Below, piece by piece: positions 1-7,782 of a DNA stretch of 25,294 nucleotides. Source of the DNA: Paenibacillus sp. FSL H7-0331 (GTDB lineage Bacteria; Bacillota; Bacilli; Paenibacillales; NBRC-103111); assembly GCF_001956045.1 (NCBI RefSeq), contig NZ_MRTH01000062.1, positions 1 to 25,294 of the forward strand. The letters run 5' to 3'. The notes below the pieces were generated by a model, which did not search any database, was not told the origin of the DNA, and was given only the letters and a program-made list of their open reading frames with translations. The position numbers were made by a program, and so were the translations under genes. Position 1 is the stretch's first letter. Every line of letters starts with the position of its first letter.

Positions 1-155
1 ACTTTGGGGTATCTCACTCCCATTGAAGCTAGAAAAATCCCCTCATAAATATTGTCCAGTTTTATGTTGACAATCCACATTAGGAGGTTTTGTGGGAGGT
101 TGTGTTTGCGCGAGCGTTGAGTTTTGTTGGTTGTTTCTGTAGCTTACGAAAGTAA

Positions 156-401
156 CTACCTACAAACGATTACGTGAGTAGCTGGCCATCTTACGGGTAC
201 GGGTAATCTCCACGGAACGGGCCGCGCGGATCTCGCGCAGCTGCGAGCTTTGTACATCTGCGCGATTTTCTCCGCTGTCACTTGCATCAAATCGGTCACC
301 ACCCGGATTTCACGGCCTTCGAAATCTCGAAAAATCACGACCCGTGGCGCTTTTCCGAACGGTATTGAGGGATTCCGAGCTGGCAGGGCTTGTTTTGTCA
401 T
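156..401 (-). pseudogene. IS4-family-like transposase fragment
   Basis: The first half of the 81-codon reading frame resembles the C-terminal catalytic part of IS4-type DDE transposases. It reads RVVIFRDFEGREIRVVTDL and then AEKIAQMYKAR, which matches the family's 'x-TDL..xxAExIAxxYKxRW' segment just before the last catalytic glutamate. After YKAR the similarity stops: the expected WQIE..F region is missing and unrelated arginine- and proline-rich sequence follows, so there is a junction near position 270. Neither the upstream transposase domain nor terminal inverted repeats are seen. It is a dead remnant, and it marks past insertion activity beside the broken ribokinase. Confidence 0.5.
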
Positions 402-409
402 GCATCACT

Positions 410-649
410 CGCTTTGACCAACTCTCCACGGCGCAGGGAGAAATTGAAATGGTCTACAAGCAGCATGTCAGACCTGAATCGAAAAAGCTGTTCGCGGATG
501 TGAAGACCAACGTTCTGCCGGTTATGCAGGATCTGTACCGACACCATGATATAGGCGAATGGCACCACGAGGGTAGAAGGAAGCTGCTCTATTATACCGT
601 AAATGTCAGCGCGCTGAAGCCTTACGATGCGCTGACACGCAAGGATTAA
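410..649 (+). pseudogene. Unrecognised coding remnant
   Basis: This open frame has protein-like composition: charged and aromatic, with stretches such as EMVYKQHVRPESKKLFADV and RHHDIGEWHHEGRRKLLYY, and it ends at TAA. I do not recognise the family. The 5' end of the frame is antisense to the transposase fragment, so the true gene start is missing and no ribosome binding site can be assigned. Together with the decayed ribokinase immediately downstream it is probably part of the same eroded region. It could also be a chance open frame. Confidence 0.3.
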
Positions 650-716
650 AAACGGTGTTATGGAAAGCGTATTTCGACCAGGGAAATGAATTCGTCCTGA
701 TCCACATGTAGCCAAG

Positions 717-1255
717 CAATATGGTGAAAGAAAACTCAACGCCATCACCGTGATGAACGGGAATAACAGCATCAACCTTGACGGTGGAGTTAACTATTAC
801 GTGACTCCGGAGTATCCTCTGCGATGAGCAGGAGCTGCTTCCGCATCGGCTGTCATGCCGATGGAGACTGTATACAAAGCCGATCAGATGCTCAAAGACA
901 AAGTGCCGATCTTTCTGAATCCGGCTCCGCCGTCCAGCTAGATGAAGAAATATTACGTGGCGTGGATTACTTCACACTAAATGAAATCGAGTGCCGTCTT
1001 TACGCGGATGTCGAGATTCGCTGCACGGACGATGCATTTGATGCACTGAATGTTTTACGTGGCAAAGGAATTCGCTATCCTCTCATTACGTTGGGCGAGA
1101 TGTGGGTTGTGTAATTTAAAGGTACCGAGAATGTGTTCAAGGAAACTTGCAGGGTAAGGTTGTTTATACCACCGTGGTGGGGATACCTTCTCCGGCACGA
1201 TGGTCGCTATGATTATCGTATTGCGGTTACTCGATTCGGAGCCCAGGAACGGGAG
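717..1255 (+). pseudogene. Decayed ribokinase (PfkB family)
   Basis: Successive pieces in different frames follow the order of ribokinase, the enzyme that makes ribose 5-phosphate from ribose and ATP. The pieces are GNNSINLDGGVNYYVTPE (717-830), then PMETVYKADQMLKDK and FLNPAPPSS (about 852-938), then LDEEILRGVDYFTLNEIE and LITLGEMWVV (about 937-1114), then GKVVYTTVVGDTFSGTMVAM (about 1150-1210) and finally VTRFGAQ near 1230. The family's 'NPAP', 'D..TPNE', 'GDTF.G' (anion hole/catalytic Asp) and 'VTRxGAQ' motifs are all recognisable. There are at least three frame changes plus stops, and GAGD has become VVGD. The N-terminal third is absent. It cannot encode a working enzyme. Confidence 0.75.
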
Positions 1256-1734
1256 AAAAGGGTATTACCAGTTTAACCTGTTGTGAGCTTTATTTTTTTG
1301 TAACCCCCTCTTAGCCGCGATCCAAACACTGTGACCCAGTTTACTGCAGTCGATTGTACAGAATCATTTAGCTAAAATAGGTGTTCGGTATTATTCGGTT
1401 AGAGGCCAGCTGGAAGATCCTTTTACAGATAGTGGTGAAAAAAATCACAATGCTAAAAGGCTAGAATGATAGCAAGGTGATACTTAATAGAAGGAGCATT
1501 TTATTACATTCCCGACGAGTCAACATAATAAATAATACGTGACCGATGTCACTGAGACTGTGATCTTTAAGCTTAATCCCGGCAGCCTTTTCTGAGATTT
1601 AGGTGCAGCTTTTACAAAAAGTTTATCAATCTTATCATTTTCCAATGGTACAATAATTTGGTAGTTGTACGAATGCTATGATGTGTAGATGTATGCACGC
1701 AATTAACAAAATGAAGAATAACAGGAGGGAATTA
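1256..1734 (+). other. Non-coding interval upstream of the secreted protein gene
   Basis: I see no gene here. The first part may contain the last scraps of the ribokinase. There is a short perfect palindrome, GTGAC-CGAT-GTCAC, at 1539-1552. A TACAAT box at 1649-1654 could be a -10 element for the next gene, but no convincing -35 lies 16-18 bases upstream. A strong AGGAGG at 1723-1728 sets the start of the downstream gene. Confidence 0.5.
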
Positions 1735-4689
1735 ATGATGAAGAAAACGGCAACAATGAAGTCGATATTGGCCAAGACGGTACTCGCACTTTCACTGGTC
1801 CTGCCTTTACCGGTGGGGCTTACTGTAGGATTTACCACAGTATTTGCTGAAGGACCAAGTGACCCGGCACCTTTTATTACAGCTAAAGTGGTTAACGAGA
1901 ATGCGGGCAAAAAGGTATTGTTCGATAACACGCACGGCCAAACGGCTGGTGCGGCGGATTGGGTTATTGATGGCGGATTCTCCGATTTCGCAAATGGACT
2001 TGCAAGCAGTGGCTACGATGTAAAAGAACTCCGTAAATCGACTCCTATTACATTTGACGATCTAAAGGATTATCATGTTTTTGTTATTGGAGAAGCTAAT
2101 ATTCCTTATAAACAAAGCGAACAAGCTGCCTTGCTGCAATATGTGAATAACGGGGGAAGCATTTTCTTCATCGCCGACCATTACAATGCGGACCGTAACA
2201 AAAACCGATGGGACGCTTCCGAGGTGTTTAATGGTTACCGTCGTGGTGCTTGGGCAGATCCAGCGAAAGGCATGAGTAGTGAAGAGCGTAGTTCGTCGGC
2301 GATGCAGGATATTGCCAGCTCGGATTGGTTGGCAACGAACTTCGGCGTACGCTTCCGTTATAATGCCTTAAGTGATATTATAACCGATCAGATTGTAACA
2401 CCAGAGCAGGCATTCGGAATTACTAGTGGTGTATCAACGGTGGCTATGCATGCTGGCTCGACCCTCGCAATTCTTGATCCGACAAAGGCCAAAGGCATTG
2501 TATATTTGCCCCAGACGAACCAAGCTTGGCCTAATGCTGTGGATCAAGGAGTCTATAACGGTGGAGGCATAGCTGAAGGGCCGTATGTTGCGGTGGCCAA
2601 ATCTGGAGCGGGGAAAGCGGCGTTCATCGGTGATTCATCCCCGGTTGAGGATGCAACGCCCAAATATGTTCGGGAAGAAACGGGGCAATCCAAAACCACG
2701 TATGATGGCTTTAAGGAGCAGAACGATGCAACACTACTCGTGAATACAGTGAATTGGCTTGCCAAAAAGGAAAGTTATACGTCCTTATCGCAGGTAACGG
2801 GGCTGCAACTCGACCAGCCGACGACGCTATCTGCATCTGAGTCTCCAGCTGATTCCACGGAACCGCAGGCAGAGCCGTGGGCTGCACCTGCTGCTGGATA
2901 TAAATGGTGGGATGCATCTACGTTCAAGCCAGGTTCCTATGGCGGCCCTGCTGCGGTTGCGAATCCGGCTTACGGCTTTGTTAAACAAGCCCAATTGCCG
3001 AATGCACAGGACTTTCAACTGAGAGTTACAGCTGATAACCTGGCTCCAGGTACAACACTTTCGGGGTTTTCTCTGGGTATTTATTTAACCGGAGGCACAC
3101 AGGTGGCAATGGTGCAGAATACGGATGGCACTTGGCCGACGAGCTATGGATACAGCAGCTCTTTTTCTTTAACTGCTAATAATACAGGCCATGCCTATAA
3201 AGATCTTACTGTTCGTATTAAGTCGGGTACGAGCGGAGCAGCTAATCTTCGCTTTAGACAAGGCAGCAGCAACCTGAAAACGGAATCCGTCACGCTAGCC
3301 AATGTTCCGCCCGAACTGCTTCCGCCGGACGGTCCGGTAATACCAGCTCAAATCACCATAGCTGACGCACGGTCGAAAGCAATAGGTACCACAGTTACCG
3401 TAGAAGGAGTTATCACCACAGAGCCCGGCTCTTTCGGCGGGCAAGCATTTTACCTGCAGGATGCAAGTGGAGGCATCTATGTTTTTCAAAGCCAAACAGG
3501 GTTTCATCAAGGCGATCTTATCTCAATTTCCGCACCGACGGCTTTATTTAACAGTGAACTGGAATTGACAAGCCCGATTAATATTAAAAAGACAGGAACC
3601 GCGGCTCAGCCGGCTAAACAAGTCGTTACCTCCCTATCGGAAGCGAATCAAGGCCAATTGGTCGAATTACAAAATGTTAAAATTCAAAATGTGGTCAGTA
3701 CTGCTCCGGTTGGAACTTTTGAATTTGATGTCGTTTCCGGCGCAAACTCGACCCATGTACGTGTAGATGGACGTACGGGACTTAACCAAAGCACATTCCC
3801 TTACCACGAGGGACAAGCTGTAACAGTTGGTGGCGTTTCTTCGATTTTTCAAAGTACTTATCAACTGAAGCCAAGAGGTATAAGTGATTTCTCAGCCGAT
3901 ACTATAGCACCGGTAACTACCTATCAGTTATCTGACACAGTAAATACGGATGGTTGGTATTCGAAGGCTGTTACTGTCACTTTGTCAGCTTATGACGCTG
4001 GAACAGGAGTTTTCGTTACACAGTTGAATCTTAACAACAGAGGGTGGGTGGCATATACAGCACCGGTTATCATTGATGCAGAAGGCACAAATATGCTGAA
4101 GTTCTATTCCATTGATGCTTCAGGCAATACGGAGTCTGAGCAATCGGTGCCACTTTCAATCGATAGAACGGCACCCATTGTTACACTAACGGAATCAGGG
4201 CAACCGGTCCATGACGTAATGTCGGGTGTCACGCTGAGCTTTGCACTTAAGGCTGAGGATGCTTTATCAGGTGTAGCTCAAAGTAAGCTTTATCTGGACG
4301 GAAAGGAAATTGGTTTGACCGAAACCGTTCCGACATCTCGATTCGCTCTTGGTTTGCATACAGTGAGCTACAACGTAACCGACCAAGCCGGTAATAAAGC
4401 CGAGCAAAGCTTCAACTTCAAGATCGGCACAAGCTTCGAAACGATCCGCACGTTAATCGGACAGTTTGTCCGTGACGGGCAAATCAAAAATAGCGGGATC
4501 GGGCAATCCCTGCTTGCGAAGCTGGAGCAAGCCGAGTCCCAGCTTTCCAAAGGTCATAAAGAACAGGCATTTAAGCATATGAACGATCTGCTCTTAGCCG
4601 TGAATAAAAAACAGGATAACGCTAATCTGTCTGCAGAGGCGGCAGCTGCGCTTACTCAGCAAATCAGTTTTCTGCTTGCGCAGGGATAG
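1735..4689 (+). CDS. Secreted multidomain protein: GATase-like, OB-fold, Ig-like and FIMAH domains
   Basis: The start is ATG 1735, 6 nt after AGGAGG, giving 984 aa; ATG 1738 is equally possible. Residues 1-38 form a Sec signal peptide with cleavage after VFA. Residues about 55-350 begin KKVLFDNTHGQ and contain DYHVFVIGEANIP and GGSIFFIADH, an alpha/beta glutamine-amidotransferase-like (DUF4350-like) fold; its catalytic role is unknown. A linker and a beta-rich module follow at about 390-525. Residues about 535-680 (ITIADARSKAIGTTVTVEG ... FYLQDASGGIYVF) match the OB-fold module of YhcR-type extracellular nucleases. Two Ig-like modules with 'DTIAPVTTY' and 'DRTAPIVTL' joins come next. The last 80 residues (FETIRTLIGQFVRDGQIKN ... 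LLAKLEQAESQLSKG) are a FIMAH domain. There is no recognisable nuclease catalytic core. It is probably exported and binds a surface or an extracellular polymer. Confidence 0.85.
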   Translation: MMKKTATMKSILAKTVLALSLVLPLPVGLTVGFTTVFAEGPSDPAPFITAKVVNENAGKKVLFDNTHGQTAGAADWVIDGGFSDFANGLASSGYDVKELRKSTPITFDDLKDYHVFVIGEANIPYKQSEQAALLQYVNNGGSIFFIADHYNADRNKNRWDASEVFNGYRRGAWADPAKGMSSEERSSSAMQDIASSDWLATNFGVRFRYNALSDIITDQIVTPEQAFGITSGVSTVAMHAGSTLAILDPTKAKGIVYLPQTNQAWPNAVDQGVYNGGGIAEGPYVAVAKSGAGKAAFIGDSSPVEDATPKYVREETGQSKTTYDGFKEQNDATLLVNTVNWLAKKESYTSLSQVTGLQLDQPTTLSASESPADSTEPQAEPWAAPAAGYKWWDASTFKPGSYGGPAAVANPAYGFVKQAQLPNAQDFQLRVTADNLAPGTTLSGFSLGIYLTGGTQVAMVQNTDGTWPTSYGYSSSFSLTANNTGHAYKDLTVRIKSGTSGAANLRFRQGSSNLKTESVTLANVPPELLPPDGPVIPAQITIADARSKAIGTTVTVEGVITTEPGSFGGQAFYLQDASGGIYVFQSQTGFHQGDLISISAPTALFNSELELTSPINIKKTGTAAQPAKQVVTSLSEANQGQLVELQNVKIQNVVSTAPVGTFEFDVVSGANSTHVRVDGRTGLNQSTFPYHEGQAVTVGGVSSIFQSTYQLKPRGISDFSADTIAPVTTYQLSDTVNTDGWYSKAVTVTLSAYDAGTGVFVTQLNLNNRGWVAYTAPVIIDAEGTNMLKFYSIDASGNTESEQSVPLSIDRTAPIVTLTESGQPVHDVMSGVTLSFALKAEDALSGVAQSKLYLDGKEIGLTETVPTSRFALGLHTVSYNVTDQAGNKAEQSFNFKIGTSFETIRTLIGQFVRDGQIKNSGIGQSLLAKLEQAESQLSKGHKEQAFKHMNDLLLAVNKKQDNANLSAEAAAALTQQISFLLAQG

Positions 4690-4699
4690 GCAACAACAT

Positions 4700-4890
4700 A
4701 TGAAACAGGTAATGAAGTCATGGGATGGAGCAAAAAACGAGATTATGTATGACGGCATTCGCAGGGGTCACTTACAACGACGGCACCAAGAAAACATTTC
4801 CATTGAGCTATGAAACGTTGTTCAGACCCGGCGATATCATCAATATGATCGGGACAGATCCATTGGTTGAAGAGGCAAATATGTGGATGA
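4700..4890 (+). other. Possible short coding remnant downstream of the secreted protein
   Basis: Two frames look protein-like in succession: MKQVMKSWDGAKNEIMYDG in one, then TYNDGTKKTFPLSYETLF and PGDIINMIGTDPLVEEAN in the next. This is what a frameshifted gene fragment would give. I do not recognise the family, there is no clear ribosome binding site, and the open frame runs into the terminator hairpin. It could be chance. Confidence 0.2.
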
Positions 4891-4932
4891 AAAAGGAGCT
4901 AAGCGGTTTGTACCTGCTAAGCTCCTTTTTTT
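4891..4932 (+). terminator. Rho-independent terminator of the secreted protein gene
   Basis: AGGAGCTAAGC (4894-4904) pairs with GCTAAGCTCCT (4916-4926) with a single mismatch, and a run of T follows to 4932. A run of A precedes the left arm, so the hairpin could also work on the other strand. Confidence 0.8.
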
Positions 4933-4965
4933 GGTGTCTACTGCTGCTTTCTTGAGCAGATTATG

Positions 4966-5081
4966 AGCAAGGGAAAGTCACCCGACTTCGTGGCTTACTT
5001 TTAGTAAGCCACGAAGCAGAAATCTATGAACAAGTGCAAGCATAGTCCCTTGCTAAAAGTTGCAAAGTCCTGTAACTTTTA
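4966..5081 (+). other. Nested inverted repeats upstream of the GNAT gene (candidate structured element)
   Basis: An outer perfect 9-bp stem (AGCAAGGGA 4966-4974 with TCCCTTGCT 5046-5054) encloses two further stems. One is a perfect 14-bp stem, 4986-4999 with 5003-5016, with a 3-nt loop. The other is CTATG/CATAG (5024-5028 with 5041-5045). The 3' arms of the small stem and the outer stem are directly adjacent, so the fold is a multibranch junction. A fourth hairpin, AAAAGTT/AACTTTT, follows at 5055-5080. No T-run follows the 14-bp stem, which argues against a simple terminator. Function unknown. Confidence 0.5.
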
Positions 5082-5124
5082 TTTCAGGTGCTTGTAATGA
5101 TCTAACGAATTGAGGCGTCCAAAT

Positions 5125-5574
5125 ATGAAAGAAAATAATGTCAGGGAAATTAGGGTATCTGATTATCATGATATTTATTTGTTAAATCAAGACTTTAACT
5201 CGCGTCTGTATGTATTTTCCGAAGAGAAAGTAAAAGAGAAGATTGAAATCATTACAAAAGAAACTAAAGATATCGTCTTTGTATACGAACAAACCAAAGA
5301 GGTAATAGGATATATTCATGGAAGCCGGTATGAATTACTTTTTTCCGACTCTTTAGTAAACGTCCTGGGATTTGTTGTGAAAGAAAGTTATAGAAATCAG
5401 GGAATAGGAAGCATGTTGATTGAGCGTCTTGAACAGTGGGGAAAGGACAATGGTTTTTCTGGAATGAAACTGTTATCCCATCCAAGTCGAATACATGCTC
5501 ACAGGTTCTATGAACGACGAGGTTATATGTTTACAAAGGACCAAAAAAATTTCATAAAGAAATTTAAGGACTAA
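5125..5574 (+). CDS. GNAT-family N-acetyltransferase
   Basis: The product has 149 aa. ATG 5125 was chosen because GAGG at 5112-5115 lies 9 nt upstream; an in-frame TTG at 5110 overlaps that site. The acetyl-CoA binding motif A is clear: VLGFVVKESYRNQGIGSML, with the R-x-x-G-x-G/A signature as RNQGIG. The C-terminal motif HAHRFYERRGYMF is the usual beta-6/beta-7 end of GNAT enzymes. Members transfer an acetyl group from acetyl-CoA to an amine on a small molecule or protein; the acceptor cannot be told from the sequence. The gene stands alone between a multibranched inverted-repeat region and a hairpin, so it is probably monocistronic. Confidence 0.88.
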   Translation: MKENNVREIRVSDYHDIYLLNQDFNSRLYVFSEEKVKEKIEIITKETKDIVFVYEQTKEVIGYIHGSRYELLFSDSLVNVLGFVVKESYRNQGIGSMLIERLEQWGKDNGFSGMKLLSHPSRIHAHRFYERRGYMFTKDQKNFIKKFKD

Positions 5575-5604
5575 ACGAACGGGAGACGATAGTTTTACTG
5601 ACAC

Positions 5605-5651
5605 AACGAATAGACGGCAGCCGGCCATGTGTTCGGCTGCCGTTGTTCGTT
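5605..5651 (+). terminator. Hairpin after the GNAT gene, probable terminator
   Basis: ACGGCAGCCG (5614-5623) pairs perfectly with CGGCTGCCGT (5634-5643). The stem resumes beyond a small bulge with AACGAA (5605-5610) and TTCGTT (5646-5651). The downstream tract is T-rich but not a clean T-run, so termination efficiency is uncertain. Confidence 0.5.
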
Positions 5652-5694
5652 GAAGTGGCAGGATAATACAAACTGTTCATTTATAACAGCTATT

Positions 5695-5718
5695 GACTGC
5701 CGACTGATATCGGTAGTC
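5695..5718 (+). promoter_or_regulatory. Dyad symmetry upstream of the 94-residue ORF, possible operator
   Basis: GACTGCCGA (5695-5703) and TCGGTAGTC (5710-5718) form a 9-bp inverted repeat with one mismatch and a 6-nt spacer, about 40 nt before the next start. TTGACT overlaps its left arm but no good -10 follows at 17 nt. The site is suggestive only. Confidence 0.25.
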
Positions 5719-5757
5719 TTTGCTGCATTAATAGGAGGAAAGCTGGGGGGTGTTCCT

Positions 5758-6039
5758 GTGGAAGTCGTTGAAACTGTACCAATTCTTGTGGAGGAAATTC
5801 GCTCTTGGAGCCGTGAGGTGTTGGGAAAGTGGGTGGAGGACGACTATGTAGTAGAGACATGGACGGATATCGCCTTAAACTTGGATTTGATCGGTGATTT
5901 TACGAGAGGGAACGCTCGTTTGGAGTCCATCGTGGAGCGTATTCGGAACGGGCAGATAAGTCGTCGGTTGGAGATAACAACCCAACAAATCACGCCCCTC
6001 TCCGCGCGTGTATTCTACGTATCGCAATTGGCCGGTTGA
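5758..6039 (+). CDS. Small protein of unknown function upstream of the ligase fragment
   Basis: The frame gives about 93 aa from GTG 5758, which has a G-rich stretch 7 nt upstream and AGGAGG further away at 5733-5738. The sequence starts VEVVETVPILVEEIRSW and is acidic and probably helical (DIALNLDLIGDF, ARLESIVERIRNG). I recognise no family and see no signal peptide or membrane segment. Its 3' end overlaps the start of the ligase fragment in another frame by about 30 nt. It may be the 5' part of a gene joined to the ligase remnant by a deletion, or an independent gene. Confidence 0.35.
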   Translation: MEVVETVPILVEEIRSWSREVLGKWVEDDYVVETWTDIALNLDLIGDFTRGNARLESIVERIRNGQISRRLEITTQQITPLSARVFYVSQLAG

Positions 6040-6367
6040 GGTGGCAAGGAAAGGCGCGGTACTTGCAACTTCAATCGCAGACATCATTAACTGGACGTAC
6101 GTTGACGTCTTTATCGGCGGCTATCGGATGGGTGATTTCGGACTCTTAGCGGTAGATGAACGGGGGAGGCCGCTGGGAATCGTTGAAATCGGGTTCAGTC
6201 CGCGACATAAGCTGGCGTTTTACGGCGTCAGGGACCGGTTACGGACGCATGAGGAGCGCGATTACGTTTATTTAGAACCGCGGCGGTTGAGAGCGAAGGT
6301 TAAGATACGGAATTGGACGCGCGCAAGCTTATTACGGTCGCCGGCGTTCGTGGACTTCGTTGTTTAA
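6008..6367 (+). pseudogene. 5'-truncated ATP-dependent DNA ligase (C-terminal OB-fold domain only)
   Basis: The frame from GTG 6008 gives 119 aa. From INWTYVDVFIGGYR onward it matches the C-terminal part of the short (about 270-310 aa) ATP-dependent DNA ligases common in Paenibacillus and Bacillus: RPLGIVEIGFSPRHKLAFYG, YVYLEPRRLRAKVKIRNWT and the typical ending LLRSPAFVDFVV. The nucleotidyltransferase domain with the adenylated lysine (KxDG) is missing, so the product cannot catalyse ligation. No good ribosome binding site precedes 6008. The last codons lie in a 13-base sequence that occurs again at 6839-6851. Confidence 0.7.
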
Positions 6368-6385
6368 CGCAAAGAGATGTAAGTT

Positions 6386-6693
6386 TTATACGTCTAAATC
6401 TAATTCTTTAATAAGAAAATCTCCTTGTTCTACTATCATTACTTTCTTTTCCTTTGTGGGGTCCCATCCTTTTTCTATGGTGTACTTTACTAATTTAGCG
6501 CAAACATTTTGCTTATGAAGGTTAATATGCCAAGCTGCTGCCCAGGTAAATGAAATCAGAACATGAGATGTTTTGGTTCTTGATGGGTAGATTTTAAAAG
6601 TAACAAACTCATGTTTGGTGTTTGGTCAATTAAACAATGGAACGCGCATCCGTCAACTATGATTTTCTTTGTTTCCTTTGTAAAAAGCTTCAT
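6386..6693 (-). pseudogene. Small conserved-type protein gene with a frameshift
   Basis: ATG 6693 has a strong GGGGGG ribosome binding site and starts MKLFTKETKKIIVDGCAFHC. Near position 6622 the good frame jumps by one base. The second frame then reads TKHEFVTFKIYPSRTKTS, VLISFTWAAAWHINLHKQN, TIEKGWDPTKEKKVMIVEQ and ends ELDLDV-stop at 6386-6388. Joined, it would be a protein of about 102 aa similar in pattern (…GW.P…) to small uncharacterised Bacillales proteins. A single missing base explains the break; a sequencing error is possible. It overlaps the end of the 55-residue ORF and is the last gene of the minus-strand series. Confidence 0.55.
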
Positions 6694-6820
6694 GAAAATC
6701 CCCCCAGTTGATGAATAATTTACGTTGATAACGATGGTTGCGGCTCATACCCATATCGCGACGTCGGACATAGAATAGGCTGGCCAAAGATAGCGGGGAG
6801 ACGTAATGATCGTTAGGCAT
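6653..6820 (-). CDS. Small 55-residue basic protein, unknown function
   Basis: ATG 6820 is preceded by AAAGGAGAA at 6 nt spacing. The product begins MPNDHYVSPLSLASLFYVRR and is strongly basic in the middle (RRRDMGMSRNHRYQRK), then INWGDFHEAF. There is no membrane segment and I recognise no family. It starts about 34 nt after the stop of the upstream B-box gene on the same strand and overlaps the start of the frameshifted gene by 41 nt. This tight packing and the good ribosome binding site favour a real gene of one operon. The length makes it uncertain. Confidence 0.45.
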   Translation of the reverse strand: MPNDHYVSPLSLASLFYVRRRDMGMSRNHRYQRKLFINWGDFHEAFYKGNKENHS

Positions 6821-6853
6821 GGCGGATTCTCCTTTGTTTGTGGACTTCGTTAT

Positions 6854-7192
6854 CTAGATCATTCCGAGGTTTTTTCTGAGCATCCATACGAGCCCTATAA
6901 CTCCGCCTACAATCACGCCGGCGATCGTTAGAAATACTAGAAATATGATTATGACTACCCGCTTAATACGTTTCTCCCGCGTTACTTGCGCACTTGGTTC
7001 TTCCACGCGCTTCATAACAGCCGGGCGTCCGCTACAACGGTAGCAGTATCCGGGATTATTATCGTTATGACAATTCATGCACAGTCCTTCTCCGCATTGG
7101 ACGCATGTTGTTACTGCGTTGACTTCCGTATGCGCCGAACATTTCGTTTTGATACGGACTCCGCTCGCCCAGAACCCGTGATTAGCGCGCAT
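6854..7192 (-). CDS. B-box zinc-finger protein with one membrane segment
   Basis: The product has 112 aa, with ATG 7192 preceded by TTAGGAGG at good spacing. Residues 18-53 carry a B-box-type zinc-binding pattern: C18-x2-H21, C30-x2-C33, C38-x2-C41-H42 and C50-x2-C53. A basic patch (REKRIKR) at 72-78 precedes one long transmembrane segment at about 79-105, followed by a short basic tail. The predicted topology is a cytoplasmic zinc domain tethered to the membrane. In bacteria such short B-box/TM proteins are of unknown function, although B-boxes are often protein-binding. It lies directly downstream of the signal peptidase gene (32 nt), and a second B-box protein gene lies upstream of that peptidase. 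Confidence 0.7.
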   Translation of the reverse strand: MRANHGFWASGVRIKTKCSAHTEVNAVTTCVQCGEGLCMNCHNDNNPGYCYRCSGRPAVMKRVEEPSAQVTREKRIKRVVIIIFLVFLTIAGVIVGGVIGLVWMLRKNLGMI

Positions 7193-7224
7193 TATCGATA
7201 CCTCCTAATACTAGCCCGCATGCG

Positions 7225-7740
7225 TTATTCAACCGCTATTCCGTTTATTCCCGTGACCTTACCTATGATTTGATCGTTTTTTATGAATCCTATATCGCGG
7301 CTGTCAGCGCTGTTTGAGCGGTTATCCCCCATAACGAAGACTGTACCGTCGGGAACCGTTTTCTCCGGAAAATTACGAGTATTGTACGGTTTTCCTTTGG
7401 CTGATGCTGTGTCTACGGCGGCCTTTAAATACGGCTCATCCAGTACCTGACCGTTCACGTAAACACTGTCGCCTTCCACGCGGATTGTTTCGCCAGGGAG
7501 CGCTATAACGCGTTTAATATACTTCTTATCTTGGGCAGCGTTAAATACGATGATGTCGCTGTGCTTGATATCGTGTTTTAAATAATACTGCGTGTTTACG
7601 GATAATTTGTCCTGCGCTTGAACAGCAGGCGTCATGGATGGGCCTTCCGCAATATACGGCTTTACAAAAACATGGTCGGCTGAACCGGAGATAAACGAAG
7701 AGACAATAATTACAATAGAGATAATAAGTTGAGTTACCAT
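7225..7740 (-). CDS. lepB: Type I signal peptidase (S26 family)
   Basis: The product has 171 aa, the usual length of Bacillus SipS-type enzymes. ATG 7740 has GAAGGGAATT upstream. One N-terminal membrane anchor (residues about 3-20) is followed by the catalytic serine in YIAEGPSMTPAV (Ser35). The general-base lysine is Lys76 in KKYIKRVIALPGE. The conserved box MGDNRSNSADSRDIGF lies at 137-152. The enzyme removes signal peptides from exported preproteins at the outer face of the membrane. Both catalytic residues are present, so it should be active. It is encoded between two B-box/TM proteins with short gaps (42 and 32 nt), which suggests a dedicated, non-housekeeping peptidase. Confidence 0.93.
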   Translation of the reverse strand: MVTQLIISIVIIVSSFISGSADHVFVKPYIAEGPSMTPAVQAQDKLSVNTQYYLKHDIKHSDIIVFNAAQDKKYIKRVIALPGETIRVEGDSVYVNGQVLDEPYLKAAVDTASAKGKPYNTRNFPEKTVPDGTVFVMGDNRSNSADSRDIGFIKNDQIIGKVTGINGIAVE

Positions 7741-7782
7741 TTCACGAATTCCCTTCTGCTAATGTAGATTAAACACGGCCAG

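Noticed and set aside
4986..5016. 14-bp perfect stem as a terminator
   Set aside because: No T-run on either side; it is part of a larger nested structure.
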